A DNA stretch of 5,917 nucleotides from Planctomycetota bacterium (lineage in GTDB: Bacteria > Planctomycetota > Planctomycetia > Pirellulales > UBA7805): assembly GCA_014237955.1 (NCBI GenBank), contig JABABY010000021.1, positions 2,354 through 8,270 on the forward strand, given 5' to 3'. Below are positions 1-5,830 of this stretch, piece after piece. The notes under the pieces were generated by a model that was not told the DNA's origin, did no database searches, and was given only the letters and a program-made list of their open reading frames with translations. The first letter of the stretch is position 1. The number at the start of each line of letters is the position of its first letter. A program made the position numbers and the translations under genes.

Positions 1-1
1 G

Positions 2-94
2 CGTACGGCCATTTCGAAAACTGACCGATGCAACAACCGTTGGAGTGTATTGAAAGAAATGGGCCGTCATCTGTTTCACTTTCCTGCCATCTGA
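2..94 (+). CDS. Possible C-terminal end of an upstream gene (partial)
   Basis: One forward frame is open from the window edge to a TGA at 92-94, giving about 30 residues that end in HLFHFPAI. The composition is protein-like (Trp, Phe, His and a basic stretch), and the stop falls 23 bases before the next gene's ATG, the spacing expected inside an operon. The other two forward frames close earlier, at 22-24 and 51-53, so a gene ending at either of those points cannot be excluded. A reverse frame is also open from 119 to 1. No family is recognisable from so short a tail. No convincing promoter or ribosome site is visible between 95 and 117, which fits read-through from upstream. Confidence 0.35.
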   Translation, partial: RTAISKTDRCNNRWSVLKEMGRHLFHFPAI

Positions 95-117
95 GACCCC
101 AATAGCCAACCACACTC

Positions 118-1596
118 ATGCTCAAGCTACCTATTATTCGCTGGGGAAAACCGTACGAGTCTCTCGAGTTTCGTGAAATCCGACATTTCATCAGCGGGGA
201 GACGATTGCGCAAATCAGTCAGGCGGGGGCGGGACTGCTGAAACGCGATTTGCGCAAGGCGACAGCAGCCCGAGAGGCCCTTCGAAGCATTCCTTGTGCA
301 GAATTGATCCAAAAGGTCCAACAGGCCGCAACCCTCTTCCGCGATGGCACACTGCCGATGGGCGATGGCACCCAAACCCCCGCTGAGTTTGCTCGTGCCC
401 AGTCGGCGACCACCGGTCTTCCCGAACATATGTGTCGCAGCAATATGGAAAAAAATTACTATGTGCTCCGACATATGGATGAATTGCTCGATGCACTCAC
501 ACGGGGTTTGGACCTGAACATCCTCAGCCACGGCTATGGGACTGAAGAGCGTGGCGTCACCGTCAGCTACCAGGCACAAAGTCCCGTTCTCGGACTCGTG
601 CTGCCGTCAAATTCACCCGGAGTCCATACGCTTTGGCTCCCTGTCATTCCGCTACAGATCGGATTGGTTCTTAAACCGGGCTCTCTAGAACCCTGGACTC
701 CTTATCGGATGATGTCTGCCTTCGTCGAAGCAGGGATCCCTTCAGAGGCGTTTTCGATCTATCCCGGAGAAGGTGCAGATATCGGTTCAGCAGTCGTCTC
801 TGATTGCAACCGCTGTATGATCTTTGGCGGCGAACCGACGATTGAGCAGTACCAGGGAAATCCCAAAGTTCAGGTCCATGGACCCGGCTACAGTAAAATT
901 CTTCTCGGAGATGATCTTGTGGATGATTGGGAAGACTATCTCGACCTGATGGTGGAAAGTGTACTGGCCAACAGTGGGCGGAGTTGCATCAACACCTCGG
1001 GGATCTGGGCCTCCCGCCACACCCACGATATTGCCGAAGCGATCGCCGAACGAATCGGCCCGATCGAAGCCCTTCCTCCGGAAGATGACGCGGCACAACT
1101 GGCGGCCTTCACAAATCCTGACATGGCTACTGCGATCTGGAACACGATCGAAGCGGACCTCGAAGAATCCGGGGTCGAACACCTGACCGAGTCCTTCGGC
1201 CCCCGACTGGTGCAACACCCCCAACATGCCTATCTAAAGCCCACGGTCATCCACTGTAACAATGCGACATGCAGCATTGCCAGCAAGGAATACATGTTCC
1301 CGTTTGTCGCAGTGGTCGAGTGCCCCGAAGACAAAATGATTGCGTCGATGGGGCGCACTCTCGTAGCAAGCGGACTCACCCATGCAAGAGGCTTGCAGCG
1401 ACAACTCACAGATGCCACGCATATTGATCGGTTGAACCTGGGGCCAATCAAAACGACCCAGTTGGATTGGCTACAACCCCATGAGGGAAATATCGTTGAT
1501 TTCCTTTATCGTGCCCGTGCCCTGCAGACCACAGACCAGGCAAACACATCTTTGCCGGGCGAGGGCAACAAAAAGGCGGAAACATCGACCTCATGA
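118..1596 (+). CDS. Aldehyde-dehydrogenase-superfamily protein, probably acyl-CoA reductase-like
   Basis: A 492-residue cytoplasmic protein of the NAD(P)-dependent aldehyde dehydrogenase fold. Visible landmarks are the substrate/cofactor-channel motif LPSNSPG at 162-168 (N165 in the usual Asn position), LKPGS at 185-189 with the cofactor-binding Lys K186, the catalytic loop NSGRSC at 285-290 with nucleophile C290, and KEYMFPF at 390-396, matching the E-x-F-x-P region. The general-base motif ELGG is replaced by HGPG (254-257), and no Glu occurs from 244 to 271. In this superfamily loss of that Glu is typical of CoA-acylating or acyl-reducing members (AdhE, EutE, LuxC types), which form a thioester rather than hydrolyse it. 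The likely reaction is therefore acyl-CoA or another acyl thioester to and from aldehyde; this is inference and the substrate is unknown. The first 140 or so residues are less typical of the family. The ATG at 118 has no Shine-Dalgarno site but is the first in frame. The stop overlaps the next start by 4 bases. The family call is firm; the acylating role is moderately supported. Confidence 0.9.
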   Translation: MLKLPIIRWGKPYESLEFREIRHFISGETIAQISQAGAGLLKRDLRKATAAREALRSIPCAELIQKVQQAATLFRDGTLPMGDGTQTPAEFARAQSATTGLPEHMCRSNMEKNYYVLRHMDELLDALTRGLDLNILSHGYGTEERGVTVSYQAQSPVLGLVLPSNSPGVHTLWLPVIPLQIGLVLKPGSLEPWTPYRMMSAFVEAGIPSEAFSIYPGEGADIGSAVVSDCNRCMIFGGEPTIEQYQGNPKVQVHGPGYSKILLGDDLVDDWEDYLDLMVESVLANSGRSCINTSGIWASRHTHDIAEAIAERIGPIEALPPEDDAAQLAAFTNPDMATAIWNTIEADLEESGVEHLTESFGPRLVQHPQHAYLKPTVIHCNNATCSIASKEYMFPFVAVVECPEDKMIASMGRTLVASGLTHARGLQRQLTDATHIDRLNLGPIKTTQLDWLQPHEGNIVDFLYRARALQTTDQANTSLPGEGNKKAETSTS

Positions 1597-2744
1597 ATCC
1601 CTTTGATGTGTACCCGCAAACGCGTATTGCTTTTGGTGTCGATCGAATCGATGACCTCGGATCCCTGGCTGTCGGTTTAGGGGGCGAACGGGTTTTGGTC
1701 GTCAGCGATCCAGGAATTGTCGCTGCGGGGCATGCCCCTCGCGGGCTGGAGGCCTTGCAGAAGGAGGGACTAGAAACAGAACTCTTTGTCGGTGTCCACG
1801 AAAATCCAACGACGGAGGATGTAGAAGCAGGACTTGTCGTTGCCGCGTGTTTTGAGCCCGACTTGATCGTCGGATTGGGGGGGGGCAGTTCCATGGATTG
1901 CGCCAAGGGCATCAACTTCCTGTTTTCCTGTGGTGGCAAAATGCAGGATTACCGGGGAATCGGAAAAGCAAGTCGGGACATGTTGCCGATGATTGCGGTC
2001 CCCACCACAGCAGGCACCGGAAGTGAGGCACAGAGTTTCGCACTTATCTCAGATCCTCAGACGCATGAAAAAATGGCTTGTGGCGATCGCCGAGCGGCAT
2101 TTCGTATTGCACTACTCGATCCCAAGCTGACCCAAACTCAACCAGCTTTGCTGACCGCCCTGACTGGAATCGATGCGGTCGCACATGCCCTGGAGACCTA
2201 TGTCACGACGCGCCGGAATCCGATATCGCTCGCCTACAGTCGAGAAGCGTGGAGATTGCTCGCGAGCAACTATCTAAAGGTCATTGATGCACCAACCGAT
2301 CTGCAGGCACGCGGTGGCATGCAACTCGGTGCCTGTCTTGCCGGCACGGCAATTGAAAACTCGATGTTGGGTGCTGTCCACGCTCTGGCAAATCCACTAA
2401 CTGCCAACTACGGTATCGTCCATGGTCAAGCTGTGGCCATCATGCTTCCTCACGTTATCCGCTACAATGCGACTGTGGCAGGACTCTGGTACGAGGAAAT
2501 CCTGGCAAGTACACAGCCTTTGGAGCACTGTCCGCCAGCAGGCGCCGGAGCGGGTGGACTGGCCGATTTTGTCTCACTGCTGATTGAACGGGCAGGACTC
2601 AAAAGTCACCTGACGGAGTTCAACATCGATCAGGCAGCACTGCACGCATTAGCGACTCAGGCGTCGCAGCAGTGGACTGGGACCTTCAATCCCCGTAAAG
2701 TAAATGAGACAGATCTCCAAGATCTTTATCGGGCCGCACTCTAA
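1593..2744 (+). CDS. Iron-containing (group III) alcohol dehydrogenase
   Basis: A 383-residue cytoplasmic NAD(P)-dependent alcohol dehydrogenase / aldehyde reductase, full length for the family. The N-terminal dinucleotide-binding half carries GGGSSMD at 96-102 and the conserved TTAGTGSE at 138-145. The helical C-terminal half carries all four expected metal ligands: D194 and H198 in GIDAVAHALE, H263 in AVHALANPL and H277 in GIVHGQA. The protein should therefore be active with Fe2+ or another divalent metal. It ends in the usual region with NPRKV at 366-370. The start ATG shares bases with the previous gene's TGA (ATGA), implying translational coupling with the aldehyde dehydrogenase and a shared aldehyde intermediate. 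A weak purine-rich stretch (AAGGCGG, about 1573-1579) lies rather far upstream. A run of nine G at 1877-1885 falls in the cofactor-loop codons. The family spans butanol, propanediol, lactaldehyde and phosphonoacetaldehyde reductases, and the substrate cannot be assigned. Confidence 0.93.
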   Translation: MNPFDVYPQTRIAFGVDRIDDLGSLAVGLGGERVLVVSDPGIVAAGHAPRGLEALQKEGLETELFVGVHENPTTEDVEAGLVVAACFEPDLIVGLGGGSSMDCAKGINFLFSCGGKMQDYRGIGKASRDMLPMIAVPTTAGTGSEAQSFALISDPQTHEKMACGDRRAAFRIALLDPKLTQTQPALLTALTGIDAVAHALETYVTTRRNPISLAYSREAWRLLASNYLKVIDAPTDLQARGGMQLGACLAGTAIENSMLGAVHALANPLTANYGIVHGQAVAIMLPHVIRYNATVAGLWYEEILASTQPLEHCPPAGAGAGGLADFVSLLIERAGLKSHLTEFNIDQAALHALATQASQQWTGTFNPRKVNETDLQDLYRAAL

Positions 2745-2747
2745 GGA
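2743..2747 (+). promoter_or_regulatory. Ribosome binding site AAGGA
   Basis: AAGGA begins inside the TAA stop codon of the alcohol dehydrogenase and sits 7 bases before the ATG at 2755. It is the best-placed Shine-Dalgarno sequence in the window. It decides the start of the propeller gene in favour of 2755 rather than the in-frame ATG at 2704, and it suggests coupling to the upstream gene. Confidence 0.7.
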
Positions 2748-2754
2748 CCGGACT

Positions 2755-3942
2755 ATGACGTTGGTTCAACGCCCTTCTCTGCCCTACTTTTTCTCACTAT
2801 TTTTTATCGTTTGGATTTTTTTCCAGACGATGATTCCCGCTGCCTGCCATCTCCATGCTGGCGAGGAAGACCCACATAGCACGACGAACAACGACTGGCC
2901 TCTCTTTCGCGGCAACCCTGCCGGGACCGGAGTTGCAACCTCAACGTTGCCGGAGAATTTGCAACTGCTCTGGGAATTTCGGGCAGAAGAGAGTTTCTTT
3001 GCTGCCACCGCCGCGATCGTAGATGGCACGATCTATATCGGCGATGCTGACAAACATTTTTACGCTATTGAACTTGAAACCGGCCACAGGAAGTGGAGCC
3101 ATGAAGTCGACATAGGGTTTCTTGGCTCCGCGGCAGTCCGTAACAATCGTGTCTTTGTAGGCGATAGTGACGGTTTTTTTTATTGCCTCGATGCAATAAC
3201 AGGCAATCTGCTCTGGAAGCAAGAAACCGAAGCAGAAATCAACTCCAGCCCGAACTTCTACAAAGAAAGTGTGCTCATTGGATCCCAAGATGGGAGCCTT
3301 TACCGTTTTCGAATGAGTGATGGATCGATCATTTGGAAATATACGATCGAAGCAAGTGGTGGCATCCAATGCACACCGACTTTAGGCGAACAGTACGTTT
3401 TCATATGTGGGTGCGACGGCAAATTACATGTCATCGATGTCGAAACCGGATCCACGGTGGAAACGGTGGAGATTGGAGACCCCACACTTTCAACGCCCGC
3501 AGTCCTCGGACCAAACGTCTATTTTGGTACTGAGGGGGCAGCGCTCTTTGATGTTGATTGGAAGAAGTCGAAAATCATCTGGAAATATCAAAATGCCAAG
3601 CGTCGTACTTCATATCGGTCAAGCCCTGCGGTAAGCGACCATGGAGTGGTGATCGGTGGGCGCAACAAGCTCGTAGAACTCATTGACGGGAATGGCAAAC
3701 GAAATTGGTCGTTTCCTACAAAAGGCCGCATCGACTCTTCACCGGTTATTGTCGATAATCGCGTCTTTGTAGGCTCGGCAGATGGTCGCATCTATGGACT
3801 TGATTTAAAAACTGGAGAAAAAGTTTGGTCGTACGATGGCGGCGCTGCCTTCAGCGCCTCGCCTGCTGTTGCTCAAGGGCGTCTGGTCATCGGCAACGAA
3901 GAGGGTGTTTTATACTGTTTTGGCAACAAACCGACCGAATAG
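2755..3942 (+). CDS. Exported PQQ-type (BamB-like) beta-propeller protein
   Basis: A 395-residue protein outside the cytoplasm. Residues 11-29 form a strongly hydrophobic signal segment (Phe/Ile-rich) after a short basic start. Cleavage could follow A35 (CHLHA, then GEE), or C31 could be lipidated (IPAAC), although Pro at -3 makes a poor lipobox. The mature part opens with DWPLFRG (47-53) and then holds about eight PQQ-type propeller repeats of roughly 40 residues. Each shows a V-x-V/I-G strand, an aspartate-glycine turn, a Y-x-x-D/L strand, a TG turn and often a terminal W-K/S-Y; good examples are near 90-116, 130-156, 170-196, 333-360 and 374-395. The last blade is probably closed by the N-terminal LLWEF strand at 71-75. 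No catalytic features of PQQ dehydrogenases are evident, so it is more likely a binding or scaffold protein. An in-frame ATG at 2704 would add 17 residues before the signal peptide and overlap the upstream gene; it has no ribosome site and is rejected. Confidence 0.88.
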   Translation: MTLVQRPSLPYFFSLFFIVWIFFQTMIPAACHLHAGEEDPHSTTNNDWPLFRGNPAGTGVATSTLPENLQLLWEFRAEESFFAATAAIVDGTIYIGDADKHFYAIELETGHRKWSHEVDIGFLGSAAVRNNRVFVGDSDGFFYCLDAITGNLLWKQETEAEINSSPNFYKESVLIGSQDGSLYRFRMSDGSIIWKYTIEASGGIQCTPTLGEQYVFICGCDGKLHVIDVETGSTVETVEIGDPTLSTPAVLGPNVYFGTEGAALFDVDWKKSKIIWKYQNAKRRTSYRSSPAVSDHGVVIGGRNKLVELIDGNGKRNWSFPTKGRIDSSPVIVDNRVFVGSADGRIYGLDLKTGEKVWSYDGGAAFSASPAVAQGRLVIGNEEGVLYCFGNKPTE

Positions 3943-3990
3943 AAGACGGACCGGCTACTTTTTCATTTCCCAAACAAACAGACCGACCTC

Positions 3991-5295
3991 ATGTCGAAAG
4001 AAGCAACAGAAACCGAAGTTGGAAGTTATTTCATCTCCAACTATCCGCCCTTTTCGCAATGGCAAGTCGAGAGCATTCCCGTTCTTGAGGCGGCGATGCA
4101 TGTGCCACCGGCCGACGTTCCCCTGGGACTCTATCTGCATATTCCATTTTGTCGCAAACGGTGCAAGTTCTGTTATTTCAAAGTTTTCACGGAAAAGAAT
4201 AGCGAACAGATCCAAGAATATCTGACCGCGCTCTGTCGTGAAATAGAACTTGTCAGCCAACTCCCGGTCATGGGAAACCGCCCGTTTCGATTTGTTTATT
4301 TTGGGGGTGGAACCCCCTCCTTTCTCAGCAGCAAACAGCTAGTGCGGTTGGTCGATCGCTTGCGACAGAATGTCCGTTGGGACAAGGCAGAAGAGGTTAC
4401 CTTTGAATGTGAACCGGGGACACTCTCCCAATCCAAAATCCAGACTTTGAAAGAAATAGGGGTGACAAGGCTAAGTCTTGGAATCGAAAATTTCAGTGAT
4501 CCAATACTCCAGGAAAATGGCCGTGCCCACCTCTCAGCCGAAGTGTATAAAGCATGGGCGTGGATTGAGGAGGCGGATTTTTCGCATGTCAATGTCGATC
4601 TGATTGCGGGGATGGCGGGCGAAACCTGGGAAAACTGGCAAGACTGTGTTCGACGCACCGTTGAGCTTGCACCCGAGAGTGTGACGATCTATCAGATGGA
4701 ACTGCCCTTCAATACGGTCTACTCGCAAGACATTCTGGGAAACCGAATCGAAACACCGGTCGCCGATTGGGCCACCAAGCGACAATGGGTCGACTATGCC
4801 TTCGGTGAATTGGAGACTGTTGGCTACAAGGTATCAAGCGCTTATACGATGGTCCGAGACGACGACAAGGTACATTTCAGCTATCGCGACAACCTTTGGC
4901 AGGGGAGCGATCTTTTGGCCACCGGCCTTGCCAGTTTTGGCCATATCTCGGGAGTCCACTATCAGAACAAACCGGAATGGCAGGATTATATTGATGATCT
5001 ATCTGCGGGCAATCTGCCACTGAACCGAGCACTTGCTCTGACGCAAAATCAAGCACTGATTCGCGAAATGATTCTACAGTTGAAGACTGGCCATCTTGAC
5101 GCAGGTTACTTCGAAAAGAAATTTCAAACAGACATCCTTACCCACTGGCAGCCGGTTTGGTCGGATTATCTCGAAAAGGGTCTCGCAGAAATTGATGGCC
5201 CACAGGTACGCCTAACTCGCGCAGGATTGCTTTGCGTCGACTCCCTACTCCCCGCCTTCTTTGAAAAAAAGCATCAGGGAGTCCGATATACATGA
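3991..5295 (+). CDS. HemN/HemW-like radical SAM protein (coproporphyrinogen oxidase-like)
   Basis: A 434-residue radical SAM protein of the HemN/HemW/HutW superfamily. LYLHIPFC leads into the [4Fe-4S] motif C54-x3-C58-x2-C61, followed by Y62-F63. Other core motifs are GGGTPS at 105-110 (SAM binding), FECEPGTL at 138-145, RLSLGIENF at 160-168, NVDLIAGMAGET at 201-212, and the family signature around LWQGSDLLATG at 302-312 with HYQN at 323-326. The C-terminus (VRLTRAGLL, 406-414) matches the HemN C-terminal domain. It lacks the fourth Cys of true HemN (CxxxCxxCxC), and its position 165-167 reads IEN where HemN/HemW have VQS. About 45 residues precede the core, more than in HemW. Possible roles are haem handling, radical methyl transfer as in HemN-like class C methyltransferases, or modification of its partner's substrate; none can be chosen. 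The ATG has no Shine-Dalgarno site and follows a 48-base gap. The stop overlaps the lipoyl-protein start by 4 bases, pointing to a functional pair. Confidence 0.9.
   Translation: MSKEATETEVGSYFISNYPPFSQWQVESIPVLEAAMHVPPADVPLGLYLHIPFCRKRCKFCYFKVFTEKNSEQIQEYLTALCREIELVSQLPVMGNRPFRFVYFGGGTPSFLSSKQLVRLVDRLRQNVRWDKAEEVTFECEPGTLSQSKIQTLKEIGVTRLSLGIENFSDPILQENGRAHLSAEVYKAWAWIEEADFSHVNVDLIAGMAGETWENWQDCVRRTVELAPESVTIYQMELPFNTVYSQDILGNRIETPVADWATKRQWVDYAFGELETVGYKVSSAYTMVRDDDKVHFSYRDNLWQGSDLLATGLASFGHISGVHYQNKPEWQDYIDDLSAGNLPLNRALALTQNQALIREMILQLKTGHLDAGYFEKKFQTDILTHWQPVWSDYLEKGLAEIDGPQVRLTRAGLLCVDSLLPAFFEKKHQGVRYT
5276..5281 (+). promoter_or_regulatory. Ribosome binding site AGGGAG
   Basis: A purine-rich AGGGAG lies within the last codons of the radical SAM gene, 10 bases before the ATG at 5292. 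It supports that start over the later in-frame ATG at codon 7 and fits translational coupling through the ATGA overlap. Confidence 0.45.
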
Positions 5296-5741
5296 GCCTG
5301 GTGTTCCATATGGGGACCTTCGAAGCGGTTTTTCCGATCGATCGACTCTATGCAAAAAATCACATGTGGGCGTTGGAGCGTGAAGACGGATTGCGGTTTG
5401 GCTTTGCTGCGTACGCCGTGCGATTGTTGCAAGATGTGTATTTTCTCGATTGGGATATTTCGGCGGACATGGATGTCCGTGAAGGTATGCAGATCGGCGA
5501 CATCGAAAGCAGCAAAGCTGAGAGTTCGCTTCATGCACCGCTCACCGGAAAAATCCTTCGCATCAACAATGCATTACTCAAGGACCCCTCTGCAATCAAC
5601 GTCGACAAATACGATGAAGGATGGCTGTTTGAAATCGCAGCGGACACGACGCCACTTCTCGAGGCATCCGAATATCTGCAACACCTCGAAGCTGTCTGGG
5701 AAGTGACCCAAAAAACAATTAAGGGACAGTTGAACGAGTAG
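5292..5741 (+). CDS. Glycine cleavage H-like lipoyl carrier protein
   Basis: A 149-residue protein with the GcvH-type lipoyl (biotinyl/lipoyl) fold. KNHMW at 22-26 corresponds to the N-terminal (S)HEW motif of H proteins, FGFAAYA at 36-42 to the IGI-x-x-YAQ strand, GDIESSKAES at 69-78 to the lipoylation hairpin with K75 as the lipoyl-lysine, HAPLTGKI at 81-88 to the P-x-SG strand, and YDEGWLFEI at 107-115 to YGEGW. The lysine and its context are intact, so lipoylation is expected. It differs from canonical GcvH (about 128 residues) by Met for Glu in HEW, by LQD for LGD at 46-48, and by a longer charged, probably helical C-terminus (roughly 120-149). It overlaps the radical SAM gene by 4 bases and has no gcvT, gcvP or lpd next to it. 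A specialised carrier, comparable in principle to the H-like LbpA of sulfur oxidation or the GcvH-L of sirtuin-macrodomain operons, seems more likely than the housekeeping H protein. The partner-specific role is inference. Confidence 0.88.
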   Translation: MSLVFHMGTFEAVFPIDRLYAKNHMWALEREDGLRFGFAAYAVRLLQDVYFLDWDISADMDVREGMQIGDIESSKAESSLHAPLTGKILRINNALLKDPSAINVDKYDEGWLFEIAADTTPLLEASEYLQHLEAVWEVTQKTIKGQLNE

Positions 5742-5752
5742 CTTACAGGCTG

Positions 5753-5780
5753 TTGTAATCGCGTGAAAAACAATTACGAT
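5753..5780 (+). promoter_or_regulatory. Weak sigma70-like promoter candidate before the last gene
   Basis: TTGTAA at 5753-5758 and TACGAT at 5775-5780 are separated by 16 bases, each matching the -35 and -10 consensus at four of six positions. They lie in the only intergenic gap above 50 bases between genes that are complete or start in the window. A promoter here would let the last gene be expressed separately from the operon. Matches this loose occur by chance, and planctomycete promoters are poorly defined. Confidence 0.2.
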
Positions 5781-5787
5781 AGTTGTT
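5769..5787. repeat. Imperfect palindrome in intergenic gap
   Basis: Arms AACAATTA (5769-5776) and TAGTTGTT (5780-5787) are inverted with seven of eight positions complementary, or eight allowing one G-T pair, around a 3-base centre. It lies 27 bases after the lipoyl-protein stop. It overlaps the candidate -10 box, so it could be an operator. As RNA the hairpin is A/U-rich and weak, and the nearest T-run (5800-5805) is 12 bases downstream, so it is a poor intrinsic terminator. Confidence 0.35.
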
Positions 5788-5830
5788 GTTTTCCTGCGGT
5801 TTTTTCATCGACTAGCCCCTCTCTGCTGCC

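Noticed and set aside
1..119. Reverse open frame reaching the window start
   Set aside because: No ribosome site and no recognisable protein features. A short open frame of about 39 codons is expected by chance, and the forward tail ending at 94 fits the gene spacing better.
127..579. Reverse-strand frame of 150 codons
   Set aside because: It lies wholly opposite the well-supported aldehyde dehydrogenase gene, has no recognisable motifs and is Cys/Arg-rich as expected of an antisense shadow.
1448..1939. Reverse-strand frame of 163 codons spanning the dehydrogenase junction
   Set aside because: Ser/Pro/Lys-rich low-complexity composition and full overlap with two conserved genes mark it as a shadow.
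118..2744. Bacterial microcompartment aldehyde/alcohol module
   Set aside because: No shell-protein gene occurs in the window and no convincing amphipathic encapsulation helix stands out at the N-terminus of the dehydrogenase.
2755..3942. PQQ-dependent alcohol dehydrogenase
   Set aside because: At about 395 residues it is too short for that enzyme class, and no adjacent-Cys pair or haem motif is visible; the blades match BamB-like binding propellers.
3943..3990. Terminator or promoter between the propeller and radical SAM genes
   Set aside because: There is a short T-run (about 3959-3963) but no stable stem before it, and only a 7-base ACCGACC direct repeat; this looks like ordinary operon spacing.
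3991..5295. True oxygen-independent coproporphyrinogen III oxidase (hemN)
   Set aside because: The fourth Cys of the CxxxCxxCxC motif is absent and no other haem biosynthesis gene is nearby.
5292..5741. Housekeeping gcvH of a glycine cleavage operon
   Set aside because: No gcvT, gcvP or lpd adjoins it, it is coupled to a radical SAM gene, and it has changed motifs and a longer C-terminus. This cannot be fully excluded without the rest of the genome.
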